The position numbers and the translations under genes were made by a program. A model generated the notes under the pieces. The model was not told the origin of the DNA. It was given only the letters and a program-made list of their open reading frames with translations, and did not search any database. A stretch of 64,000 nucleotides of DNA. Source: Sodiomyces alkalinus F11 (Eukaryota; Ascomycota; Sordariomycetes; Glomerellales; Plectosphaerellaceae). The stretch spans positions 3,155,691 through 3,219,690 of the forward strand of contig NW_021167082.1 in the NCBI RefSeq assembly GCF_003711515.1, given 5' to 3'. Below are positions 1-10,664 of this stretch, in pieces; the first letter of the stretch is position 1; each line of letters starts with the position of its first letter.

Positions 1-3000
1 AACTAAGCTTTCAGGTAAGGTTCGTATACCGCCGCCTGGCGTAGACTATATATCCTAAAACTAAATAGACACGTAGTATACTAGCGGTCGCTATCGCGAA
101 CTAAGTCTACTAAGACTAAATAGGCACGTAGTATACCGGCAGATACGACTACTCGCGCTAGGCGAAAACGCCTCCCCTTTAATGGTTTTAGACGTGGAGT
201 GATAAAGAAACCCACGGTCGTTAGTTAAGCGTAGGAATAGTGACCATACTAACCTGTACTAGCACCCACCGTGGAACCCGAGCTCCGATACCGCGATAAC
301 CTTCCTAATAATTACTAGTCGGTGTAGACGATTATACCGACCTATACTAATGCTAACCGTTTATAATAATCGCTAAAAGGCGTAGGATAGTAACTATACT
401 ATCCTATATACTAGCGTCCTTTATAGAACCCGAGTCCTGATAGAACCACGAGGTACGCTAACTCCCTAATAATCGCCTCCCCTTTAATAGGTCTAGGCGT
501 ATAGTACTAGGAGTCCACGGTCGCTAGCTAAGGCGTAGAATAGCGACTATACTAACCTATATACTAGTACTTACCGTGAATTGATTCCGAGCTCTAATAC
601 CTTCTAATAACCCCCCCTTCTACTATAGTACTAAGCCGCTCGATAATTTTTCCCCCCTTTTCCTGCGTAGTATAAAGGGAGCTAACCTCCCCTTACCGTA
701 ATCTTCCCTTTACCCGTATTTCGCGGAGAACGTTTTCCTCCTAGCGCGGGCTAACTAACTAAAATGGCTAAATATACTAAGAATAACTAAGGCTAGCGGC
801 GTAATAACCCTAAGAGGAAGAGCGTAAACTAGTATCCGTACTAAAGACGAATCCCTATACCCGAGGCCCTATCGGCTTATCCTCCCTATTAGAGGGAGGG
901 CTTCCCTATAGTAGACTCGCCTTCGACCGCCGATAAGTTTACTATAGCCCCTATACCTATCCACGGACTATAGTATATACACCGCCGTGGCTATTATTTC
1001 CGACTAGGACCTTAAGCTCTTATCGGACTTCTAAACGCCGTGGAAGGCCGTGGTATTCCCGGACGGTTAGACGGTAGAGATCTCTACCCTAGGTTCCTCG
1101 CCTTACTACCGGCCAAGGATCCGAACACGGACCTATTCCCTAGGCGAATATCGTGGTTCTATCTACCCTAAATATATCTCCGTCGTTTTATAACGTAGAC
1201 GCCTCTTATTTCCTTTCCTTTTCCTTTTTTTTTTCTTTCCTATTGTATTCTATTCGCCTAAGCGCTCGCTATTCTATTCTATCCCGTTTCCCTTAGCGCT
1301 TACTATCCTATTTAGTTCCCTATAACCCTTATTATTCGCTCCTTATTATTACCTAGCGGTGTACTTATTTCCTTTCCCTTCTTCCCTTTCCCTTCTTTCC
1401 TTTCCTTTCTCTCCTTCCTATTATAAATACTATTACCGCCCACGGTTATTAAGTAGCCACTATACGGCGTTACCGGTTACTATTCCCCGTTAAAGGACGC
1501 CCGCGGAACGCAGGGCTTTTATCGCCCGGGGTAAATACTTAGGGATATTAATTTATAGACTATCTATAGGAGTATTAGACTTTCTTAGCTATCACCGATA
1601 AATTCCTCTTAGACTTCTTCCGGACGTTATTATGTAGCTAAGGTTTAATTACTACCGGCTAATAGCAAGACCTATATAATCACCGTAAAATTAGATAACA
1701 CGCGAGGGACGTAATTAGCCACGGATTAAGTACTTAGTATAATAGAAGAATAGCTAGTTTACCGGAATATTTAGACATCGGAAGAAGCTATAAAGACATA
1801 GGAGCTAATAAACGCCTTTAAGGAAGGATAAAGACCTTAGTTAATCCAAGGATAGCCTTAAAGAAAGCGGAGGCTCCGAGTATACTATAGGCAGGAAATA
1901 CTAAAAAAACCGATAGGTTAAAGAAGACTCGAGGCAAAGAACCTTTAAAAGGCTCTAGTATAGCCTCATAGCCTTATCAGGTATTAAATAAAGAACCTGA
2001 GTCACCCGAGGTAACTACGCGCTATTTACGTATAGCAAACGGCCTTAAGCTCGGGCGGAAAGCGCGAGGGTTATTATCTAATCTATAAATAGTAGGTATA
2101 TCACCGGCACGCTAAACCGCGTTATTCTACTAGATTAGCTAGACCGCTTATAACCGTGGTTATAAAATTCTCGGCAGGACTATTATAATAATAACTATCC
2201 CTCCTCTATCCGTTAGACTATATTCCCTAAAAGCCTTATAATATTTTCTTCCCCCTATTCGCTCGAGTAAACTCCCCTTATACTATATAAAGGCTATCCC
2301 CCTGTTATTTCCTTATTATATTAAGTATACACTCATTTTATATTTCGTTTAAGGACGCGTTGCTAAGTATCCTTTAATAGTATAAATAGGTTGTTTGTTT
2401 ATCGCCTAATACCCCTCGGATAAATTAAGGTCTAGAGACTTAGAGTATAAGGATAAATTCGAGAAATATTTCGGGAGGGGTAAGATAGGCGAAGGCTTTA
2501 CCTTCGAAGGCTACTTCCGGGTAATTACTTAATAGGGTAATAAAAGCTTACTAGTTAAAGGCCTCCTATCGGTTAGTAAAGCGTTATTATGTAGCGTAAG
2601 AATAACGCGGATATTGTCTAAGACTACCGCTAATAAGCCGTCACGGCCGGTTACGATAATCCTCGTAACCGCGGGCTACGTCGTATAGTATTCGTACTAT
2701 ACGGAGAGGCCGGTTATTATATTATAATAGGTAAAGCTAAGTAGCTTATATCTATTTACCCTTAGCCTCTATTTCTCCTCTAAAATAACCTTAACGTATA
2801 GTAGTAGCCCTAGCTAAGTTAAATATTCGACGAGTACCTTATGGAAATAGCTCGCCGGAACGCCCCTTAAGGCCCTAACAGTCGTTTCTTACTTAATCCC
2901 CCCTTTAACCGCCGCCTAAGCGTAATAGTCACGCTAGCCAGATTACCTATACCCTATTATACCGGTAATATTCCTTTAATACTCGGCGGTAATACTCCTA

Positions 3001-3810
3001 CACGCTCCGCCGGTAATATTACTATCCCTGCTATAATAATACCAAGACTATAGAAACTAGCGCTCCTAGTTAATAAGCTAGTAGAGATTATATAGCTCCG
3101 TCACGCTAAGTAAATAGATAATAGGGACTTTTTTAATAAGATATCTAACTACCCGGGGTATATTATTCCCCACGCTAAGTAAATCCTTAACTATCTTAGC
3201 TCCGCCTAGGTTTAGCCTATACCTAGAGACCGCCGCACCGCGGATATTCTGGCCGGACTCTAGATTTCTGTATACGCCCTAGCCGCCGCCGGTAATATAG
3301 CTAGCGCTATAACCGCCACGAGCGGCCTATTAGGCACTAAACGCCCGTAATAAGGATATACCGTACCGCCCACGGCGAAGTAGTAGATAACCCGGGTAAG
3401 TAAAGACTAGATCTGGATTATAGGCTATAAAAGCTTTACTAAACGTTTATACAATAACTAGCTAAGGTATTATAAGGATATCTTTATATACGGTAAATAG
3501 CGTTTTAGGCTTATCCGATAGCGCGGATATACAATGGCCCCCCCGGTCGCGGTAGCCGGGTAGGTTCCCCACTTTATTATCGAATATATTATTCCTTACA
3601 AGGTATAGAATATAGCGGACCTACCTTTCCTAATCGGCCTATAGCGTATAAAGAAACGAGTTTACCTCGCTAAGCTAAACCCTAAAGGCCTTCTACTATA
3701 CGCTAAATAGGAGTAGCTTAGTAAACGGTTCGACGATAATCCGCTTATAGCAGATATAGTTATAGGCTACGTAGCTATCCTATCACGATACTATAACGCT
3801 AATAGTAAGA
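1..3810. other. RIP-degraded repeat DNA, unclassified
   Basis: No intact gene is visible. The stretch is almost free of CA and TG, rich in TA and keeps CG, which is the RIP pattern, and stop codons occur in all six frames. Pyrimidine-rich runs (about 1200-1240 and 1370-1410) and scattered coding-like stretches suggest a degraded transposon body, but I could not assign it to a family. The first 620 bases contain a separate tandem repeat. Confidence 0.6.
165..620. repeat. Degenerate tandem repeat, period about 152 bp
   Basis: Three related units are visible. The shared core starts with GCGTAG at 229, 380 and 533 (spacing 151 and 153) and continues with a CTATACTA-rich stretch and a CCCGAG or CCGAG motif. 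The first and third copies are most alike, and both are preceded by GCCTCCCCTTTAAT. Differences are mostly C/T and G/A, as expected after RIP. Confidence 0.65.
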
Positions 3811-4222
3811 AGGGTAGGCGCGCCCCCCCCCCCTAATAAAAGAAAAAGAGGGAGGGTATAAAGGGTGCCGCGGCGAGGGGTGAATAACCTTACTGGATCC
3901 AGAATAAAGGAAAGGACGGCGGCGAGTAACTATAGCGATAGCGTACCGAGGACGCGTGCGACCCAATATAATACCTACTAAACTATCTAGCCGACCCCTA
4001 TTAGCTACTAGCCCGGAGGTAAGATCCGGTTTTCGAATAGCGATAAACATAGGGCCGCGGAGCGATACCGTAGCGGCCACGTATAATAGAACTGCTTATA
4101 TAATAAGGGCGTAGGGGTTTTTATCTATTAACGGTTTCCCCTCGAGAATTAGACAAGGACTATTGCCTAGGTGGCTAGCCTAGCTTAGCTAAGCGAGAGC
4201 AGAGTAATAAATAATAATAATA
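3811..4222 (-). repeat. Dispersed repeat, inverted partner at 59031-59427
   Basis: The reverse complement of this segment matches 59031-59427 over about 400 bp. Shared landmarks are a run of TTA triplets at one end, CTTAGCTAAGCTA, GAGGGGAAACCGTTAA, ACCCCTACGCTC, CGGATCTTACCTCCGGGCTA and a G-tract at the other end. Differences are largely transitions. The size would fit a solo LTR or the end of a larger element, but no flanking duplication was found and the family is unknown. Confidence 0.75.
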
Positions 4223-4639
4223 ATTATCTCTATAGAATAGGTAAGGCGCGCCTAGACCTTAAGTTCCTTACACGAAATAAAAGGGTTTTGCCTAACGAAT
4301 CGAAGGAGGTACCTTATATCGCGATTAGTAAGGTAATATAGCCGGCTAGGCTATAGTAGTGACTTAGCTGATTTCTGCTCTTAGTATCGCTTATATATCC
4401 TATTAATAGACTCTAGGGATACGCCTATCGTGCGCGCGACCTCGCGATACGTTAGCTCTATTTCGACTACGGATATAATCCTTATTCGTTTAAAAGGCGA
4501 ATAATACTATTTAGGAGTCTATGGCTATTAAACTCGTATTATTATGACTGCTTGAAGATAGAGGGTTATAGGAAGAATAACGCGTTTGAACGCGTTAAGA
4601 GTGACAATATGGGTTTTAACTCGACATTAGTATAGGGCC
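4223..4639. other. RIP-hit spacer, no gene
   Basis: This stretch lies between the 400-bp dispersed repeat and the LINE fragment. It shows the RIP pattern and no conserved coding frame that I recognise. AACGCGTT occurs twice near 4578-4597. Confidence 0.4.
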
Positions 4640-5645
4640 ACTATAGACCCCTCGGCTGAAGTCGCTAACGCTGAATTATACGCTATTCTATAGGCTCTTT
4701 AGACTGCCCTAGAGCAGTTACCTAGGCCCCTAAAGGGCTATATTTTTAGCGATCTATAGACGGCTATTTAGAAGGTTTAGCGCACCTTATAGTGGGCTAT
4801 AGAAGCTAAAGACTTTATTTTACCCCTTAGATAACTAGGTATTTCGGTTTCTATATCGTGGTGCCCCTCGCACGTAGAGATAGAAAGGAACGGACTAGCG
4901 GAGATAGTGGCTAAACGGGCGTTAGACCCTGAAAAAGTTACGAGGTCCGTTAAATTCCTTCCCCTTAGCCACCTAAAACGCCGGGTAAATAAGGCCCTAG
5001 TTCGAGATTAGAAAACCCTATAGAACGAGAAAGAGGAGGCGGAAAAAAGACTTAAATCTGTGTGCTTAGGCCGCCCTTATAGGCGCTTAGTCCACGATAA
5101 CCTCCGTTTTTCCTGGAAACCACTACTAATATAAGACCCTAAGTAGCTTAAGTCAGCTTGTATTTAGTTAAACACCGGCTTCGAATACCTAAAAACCCAC
5201 TAAAAAGCACCTAGAATTAGACTAACGATCGCTATCCCTATCCCGGCTCCCCGGTATAGGATATAGCCGACCTTATTCTTTCTAGCCCTTTTTATACAAA
5301 AGAATATAGAGCCCTGCGGGAAGCCCTAGCAGGCCTACCGGTATCTCTACCGCTATTATTCGGTACTAAAAGAAGTATACAGCCCTTATAGACCTATCTT
5401 TTAGCTACTAAAATACCTTTAGCAGAGTTATATAGGGCGTAAACCCCGAGTTTTATAGTCTAGTTTATCCTGCTTTGGCTTTTACCTGTTATATAGGGTA
5501 TTAGATAGATTATTTCGGAGAATTTCCTTTATCTATCACTATTATTCACTGTATATAGCTTCTACTTAGCCTATAGCCTTTAAGGCAATAGGTGCCACGC
5601 TGTAGCTTTAGGGCTATATACGCGTAATAAAATAAAATAAAAAGG
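4640..5645 (+). mobile_element. LINE (Tad-like) 3' fragment with RNase H remnant
   Basis: The plus-strand frames contain an RNase H domain of a non-LTR retrotransposon broken by stops. An AELYAI-like stretch lies near 4670, an FSD block with the catalytic aspartate near 4750, an SWCPSHVEIE-like block near 4855 and an AKRAL motif near 4910. The same order and wording recur on the minus strand at 29.0-29.3 kb in the longer LINE. The last 300 bases match that LINE's 3' end, finishing with GGGCTATATACGCGTAATAAA and an A-rich tail at about 5620-5650. Because the match starts only at the RNase H region, this copy is 5'-truncated, as LINEs often are. It cannot encode a protein. Confidence 0.8.
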
Positions 5646-7689
5646 AAAAGATATTAATACTAGGTTGCTTCTGTACTACTACGGTATTATATTAGGTAGT
5701 CGTAGTATTCACGGCTTAGACAATCCCTTTAGGACATCTAGCTTACAAAGGCTAGTCTTCGAGGAAGTCTCTATACTAGATACCTAGTTCTGTTAAAGAA
5801 TAGGCTATAATACCAAGGAAAAGGTGAACTATAACGGATAACACTATTATAGCTTAACAGTCGTCTTTCATAGAGACTTTAACTTGAGGAGGAACAGGGG
5901 AGACTTTTCTCCCTCTACGCTAAAGTGGCGATCTACTCTCCTCGAATGCTCGGCGGTCCCGAGCGTATCTCCGATTCTACATAGTGCTAATCCATAGTGC
6001 CACTTAGTTCCTTATAAGTTCTTAGTAGTGCCGAGCGAATATTATTTTAGAGAGCCGTTATTCCGACTTCCTATATAACCTCTGAAAAAACATATAAAGT
6101 GGTACTTCGTAAACTACCCTTTTAGGAAGTTTAAAAAGGTTCGAGGTACGTACCTGTACTAATAGCACTAATACGAAAACAAATTTCAATACTATTATAA
6201 GATATCTTTAGGTTAATGTAGAATCTATCTATAGCTATTTTATAAAAGAAAGAATTTATTTACTAGATATATATATACGCACTATGTAGGAAGTAGTTCG
6301 TACAGCTATTAGTTACTATTTAATATATTAAGGAGCTATAAGGTGGTTTCAGAGAGTACTGATTCCCCCTGTTTTAGTACATCTAAACCTATAGAAAGTT
6401 CCTACCTCTTAATGTATCTAGTTGTACTCATTGTCGTGATACCATTGGTTTATCCAAGCCCCGCAAATACGTATTGTACGTTTTTTCAGGGGTTAGATAG
6501 TAGGAAGCCGTTATTTCGACTATAGTTCGGTTGTAGACACACAAATTTCTTTCTCGGAATTCTATCTTCTATATATAACTACGTATAGTCGATTATAACG
6601 ATTATAAACAACTATAACGTCGTTTTCAAGCCTTTTATATAAGAGCTAATTTAACTCCTTTAATTAATCAAAGCCAGTAGTAAAGATAATATTAGTAGCT
6701 CGGATTAATACCCGTTATTATACTTTTTAGTTAAATTCTACTAATTAAGATCATATTAGACAATCCAGCTCCCTATCTACCTATTACTCGAATATCTAAG
6801 TACTACTCCTATCACTATTATAGTTAACTGATCAGTTTATCAGTTCGATTAAGGCTGATCATAGTATTAAAAGCTCCTCTACCTCCACGATTATAGTAAT
6901 GCTCCTTCTATTAGTATCGGCCGCTTTTATCTTTATTAGAGGATCGACGGATTATAATAGCGTAGTCGTATTTCTTTACGTCATTATTTACGGATAGTAA
7001 AAGATCGTCAGAATCTTTATAGTCTAGGGCAAAGAAGATAGGCGGTAGAAGCGCTATCGTAGCGTTGATTAATAGATTAATAAATTAATGGATTAATAGA
7101 CAACGATCATAATACTACGTGGTAGAGTTAATAATAGGCTTGGAGTAGTATAAAGATAGTAGTAAGCTAAGTCCTATCTTCTAATTAGTTATAAATATAG
7201 GTCTGTAACCGAACTATAGTCGGAATAATAGCTCTCTTATTTTAGGGGAGGCCGGGTCCTGTAGTGGTACTACCGCGGGGGCCCTCGCCGCGATAGCAGT
7301 CTAGGTCTCCTTAGCTCTATTAGTATCTTTTCCTCTCGGATAATATAGTAGACAATTATATATAGTTACGCTAGTAGTTTAGTTTTCATAATTACTAGCT
7401 ACATAATCATACTTACATAATACTAAAATAGGTAAATAATTTAAATTCAAGTAAAAGCTTATTTTTAAGATATCTACTACTTACTTTTACTAATATTATA
7501 ATATATATTAAAACAATATATTTGTAACTAGTTACAGAGAACTTTTATAAATTTCTAATAGCAATATATTATCTTATAAGCTCTATCCCATAGTATTATA
7601 AGACTTATACACTCGTGATGAAGACTATATTTTATACTAGTCTATATATATATATTTCTAGTATTTTGAAGTTACCTGGGTATGAAAAT
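5646..7689. other. AT-rich, moderately RIP-hit DNA before the gene island
   Basis: No coding region is supported. TA is abundant but more CA and TG remain than in the flanking transposons, especially beyond 7640 where the sequence changes to ordinary genomic composition. A 32-bp inverted repeat pair (6507 and 7201) lies within it and is listed separately. Confidence 0.5.
6507..7233. mobile_element. Possible MITE or DNA-transposon relic with 32-bp inverted ends
   Basis: The segment 6507-6538 and the reverse complement of about 7201-7232 match over 32 bases with about five differences, almost all transitions. The shared core is CGACTATAGTTCGGTT. The interior has no recognisable transposase. 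Flanking target duplications were not identified, so the element limits are approximate. Confidence 0.45.
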
Positions 7690-8123
7690 CGCGTTAAGAG
7701 GCCTGTGGTCCACTGGCTAAGGTAGGGAACTACCTACGGATCATCCCACATCTGTCCGTATCCCATCCATGTTCCCCTGAGCTTGGTCCCGTCCCCCACC
7801 GTTCAGTCCTCATTATTGTCAGCCTCCTACTATTGGTATTCTCTTGCATAAATGACACCCCATTCTTTTAGACCTGAAGCATCTCGCTGCCGTGGAATTT
7901 TTGCGTTCATTTTTCGAGAAACCTGTGCTTTTAGTACCCGCAACTGAGCTGGCGGGCCATCGCCTGTTATCACCGCCGCCGCCGCCGCCACAACGGCTCC
8001 TCACCGTCTTCATCCATCCAAGCTCCATCCCAATGAACGTCGCAACCCGATTCATGGTGCTCACCGCGTGCTGATGCCCGACCGTCCTCCGACGAAGAGC
8101 TGGATTTCGCTCCTGCTCTGACC
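7690..8123 (+). promoter_or_regulatory. Upstream region and 5' leader of the LysM gene
   Basis: This is non-RIP DNA between the AT-rich repeat zone and the start codon. It contains pyrimidine-rich stretches and a CCGCCG run at about 7972-7990. No TATA box or defined operator can be named. A TGA in frame upstream of 8124, with no ATG between it and 8124, supports that start. Confidence 0.4.
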
Positions 8124-10043
8124 ATGACAGACTCAGGCCAGCCGACGACACGTATTGGCTCGTCAGCCCTTGCTTCCCGTCACGACACGGCTTCCAATGC
8201 TGTCCGCCCTCGCGCCCGCCATGCCATCAGCGCCGATAACAAGGACGATGCTCGTCCAATTGCACGAAGCTCCTCATCCCTGTCCCCTCCTCTCAGTGCT
8301 GCACCGAGTCGCACCCCAAGCCCCATCGCTGCTGCGCGGCGCCCGGCTGGCGCGGGCGAGTCGAGGTCGGTGAGCAACCCGCATTTCGACCGTGATTCCG
8401 GATCACGAGAGAACAACACACTGGGCCTCATTGAAAATTCGTTAGTACACGGCTGGTCGTCCCTCCAAGGGCTTGCATCTTCGCTTCTATCCCATGATAG
8501 CAGCACAGCACATGTGAACGGTCACGGCGCCAAGCCCAGACCACGGGGGGACGATTCTAGTTCATCCTTCCGGGATCAAATAGGTTCCTGGGCTTCGAGG
8601 TCAACTGTGAACATGCAGCTGGATATTGGAGGATTTTTTGCAAAGAACGCTGCCGAGAGAAATGCGTTGCCCACGGCCGACACAACAGCAAGTGTCTTGG
8701 AATACCGCAAGGGAGTCGATGATGGTCTGGACATTAGGCACAATTACAAGAGGAGGAAGTCGGACGATCTCAGCAACAATGCAGTCGCCCAGGAGTCACC
8801 CGAGGATAAGCTGGTCTACATCCATCACGTTAAAGCGACTGATACGTACGCCGGCATTATCCTGAAGTACAGATGTCGCGAGGACGCATTTAGAATGCTC
8901 AACGGTCTTTGGTCGAGGGATATACAGATTCGCACATGGCTGGCCCTCCCAGTCGACGCATGCGATATCCGCGGCCGCCCATCCCCGCCGCCCAATCAAG
9001 CCAACAAAGCGGTTGAGCCATCCACTCGCACTGAGCCGGATTTGCGCGACCAGCAGCCTAACAAGTCAGCACAATCATCGAAGTCTACCGACTGGTATGG
9101 CCTGCCTCATGAAACTCAGTCGGAGGATTCAGCGAGGCTCGACGAACTTGATGAGAGACCATGGACGCATGTTCGATGGGTCACCCTGGATTCACATTCC
9201 GAGCCAGTCGAGATCGCCCGGATCGCGAAGAAGACGATAGCCTGCCCCCCGCCGAGACGAAAAAAGAGCTTGCATACGACATCAACTGTCTCAACCCCAA
9301 GGCAGTCCCTGGATGCCCCCGGCGCCGCCGATGCTTTGGGCGGCAGTCCAGGCCGTGACAGCACGCTGTCTGGCAGACGTCAGAGGAAACCGGATCCCCA
9401 CCGGCAGTCCCCTTCTGGGTCTTCCAGGAGTCGAGTTAGCAGTACCGGCGCTGATGGCCGACCTCTTTGGATGCGCCGGCCGGGAGGGGTTGGTTCCATG
9501 GGGAGGAATGTGCGCTCGCCAGGCCCCGAATCGGACCCCTTGAATGCTTGGGCCAAGCGCCATCTCCCCGCTATCGCCATCTCCGAGTCACTTCCCTCGA
9601 TATCTGTCATGGGATCAGAGACTGCCAATTTCGGGTTTGGGAAGCCCGACGAGCGCGACAATTCTGCGACCATTGTGGAGAGTCCCTTCGACGAAGGTCA
9701 CGACTTGGACTCGACTTCAAGACAGGGATCCGGGCTAGATCGGGCTGCAGCCCAAGTAGAAACATGGCTACGCAGTGCCTTTGCAAAAAGGCAGGGTGCA
9801 TCCTCTACGCAATCGAACTGGAACAGCCGCAGCACGAGTCAGGTGGAGGGCGCAGACCTCATAGAGCTGGCCGATACTCTTAGCGATGATGGAAGGCCAA
9901 CAGGCTCGGCGGTCGGCCCGGGCCTTGTGCACTCGGAAAGGCCGCCGTTTCCTTCCGGTGGGCCGACCGCGGGCCAAAATTTGTTGTCGAAAGGCAGACA
10001 CAACGGCGATGCCTACGGATACAAGGAGCACAAGTCAAAATAA
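8124..10043 (+). CDS. LysM-domain protein, 639 aa, intracellular type
   Basis: Single uninterrupted reading frame. A LysM-like module lies at about residues 230-278: it opens with VYIHHVKATDTYAGI, continues with an RC-x-EDAFRMLN helix and closes with a TWLALPVDAC strand. A second conserved-looking block at about 345-382 (WTHVRWVTLD, then PVEIARI and a basic PPPRRKKS) follows. The rest is low complexity, rich in Ser, Pro, Arg and Gly, and probably disordered. There is no signal peptide or membrane segment, so unlike secreted chitin-binding LysM effectors it should stay inside the cell; its ligand is unknown. ATG 8124 is the first in frame after an upstream TGA. It ends 621 bases before the convergent transcription-factor gene. 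Codon use and CA/TG content are normal, so RIP has not touched it. LysM assignment is by eye; an unspotted intron is possible. Confidence 0.8.
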   Translation: MTDSGQPTTRIGSSALASRHDTASNAVRPRARHAISADNKDDARPIARSSSSLSPPLSAAPSRTPSPIAAARRPAGAGESRSVSNPHFDRDSGSRENNTLGLIENSLVHGWSSLQGLASSLLSHDSSTAHVNGHGAKPRPRGDDSSSSFRDQIGSWASRSTVNMQLDIGGFFAKNAAERNALPTADTTASVLEYRKGVDDGLDIRHNYKRRKSDDLSNNAVAQESPEDKLVYIHHVKATDTYAGIILKYRCREDAFRMLNGLWSRDIQIRTWLALPVDACDIRGRPSPPPNQANKAVEPSTRTEPDLRDQQPNKSAQSSKSTDWYGLPHETQSEDSARLDELDERPWTHVRWVTLDSHSEPVEIARIAKKTIACPPPRRKKSLHTTSTVSTPRQSLDAPGAADALGGSPGRDSTLSGRRQRKPDPHRQSPSGSSRSRVSSTGADGRPLWMRRPGGVGSMGRNVRSPGPESDPLNAWAKRHLPAIAISESLPSISVMGSETANFGFGKPDERDNSATIVESPFDEGHDLDSTSRQGSGLDRAAAQVETWLRSAFAKRQGASSTQSNWNSRSTSQVEGADLIELADTLSDDGRPTGSAVGPGLVHSERPPFPSGGPTAGQNLLSKGRHNGDAYGYKEHKSK

Positions 10044-10664
10044 GTTTGCAATATGTTCCGTGAGAGGAAAGCCCGAGTTCTTCTTGCCTGGTGTTGGTGT
10101 TGGTGTTGGTGTTGTTGTTGTTGGTCAATTATACCATTTAGGCGGCCGCCTGTTCTGGGGCTAGACGCGGTGGTATCATTATGGCTTGTTATCTTTCATC
10201 ATTCACACATTCTCCAAGCATGGGATGACGGCGTTAGCGTGGAGGATTTAGAGGTTTTCGTACAGGTAATCTATACCACACAAAGCACTGAAACAAGTGT
10301 TGCTCTACCAGCCAGCTTAGCTACTCAGGTTCTGGAACTTGTTGCGTTGGCGAGGAAGACAATCCGGGAACATAGTTGCAGATCGCACTTTCCTATAAAA
10401 ATCGACTCGTCGCGTATTTCAATCTCCGAAGTTCTCGTCAGAAATGAATGGTAGGAAGATCTATTCCCCCGTGATCTCTTTTGGGGTCCCTCCCAACTCC
10501 TCAAACAAATCGTAGAGCTGTATCTGTATCAACCTCCCACCGGACGCCTGCCGATTGCTTCGACTCCTAAATACACGCTCGCTGTACTTCATATATCTAT
10601 AGACTGGAGTTGTACAGAAAAAAGCAACCATCCTGAAGGCGAACAACAGTAAGTGGACTGCGTC
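10044..10664. other. Intergenic region between convergent genes
   Basis: This region holds the 3' ends of both genes, and no further gene is supported. A GTTGGT/GTT microsatellite begins the interval. An open frame on the plus strand (10053-10454) reads through the microsatellite, looks like no known family and is taken as chance. Confidence 0.5.
10089..10125. repeat. GTTGGT/GTT microsatellite
   Basis: Short tandem run of GTTGGT grading into GTT, about 45 bases after the LysM gene stop codon, in its likely 3' UTR. Confidence 0.85.

Noticed and set aside
3799..4080. 93-codon open frame in the 400-bp dispersed repeat
   Set aside because: The partner copy at 59.0-59.4 kb does not keep an equivalent frame. 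Composition is RIP-altered and there is no domain.
7700..7760. tRNA-like stretch with GGTCCACTGGCTAAGG
   Set aside because: It resembles an A box, but no B box (GGTTCGANTCC type) follows and no cloverleaf can be drawn.
7819..8151. 110-codon minus-strand frame overlapping the LysM start
   Set aside because: Shadow of the leader and first codons of the LysM gene in normal-composition DNA, with Gly runs from the CCG repeat.
10053..10454. 133-codon open frame after the LysM gene
   Set aside because: It starts within the 3' region and runs through a GTT microsatellite coding for Cys/Trp repeats. It has no recognisable domain and is probably chance.
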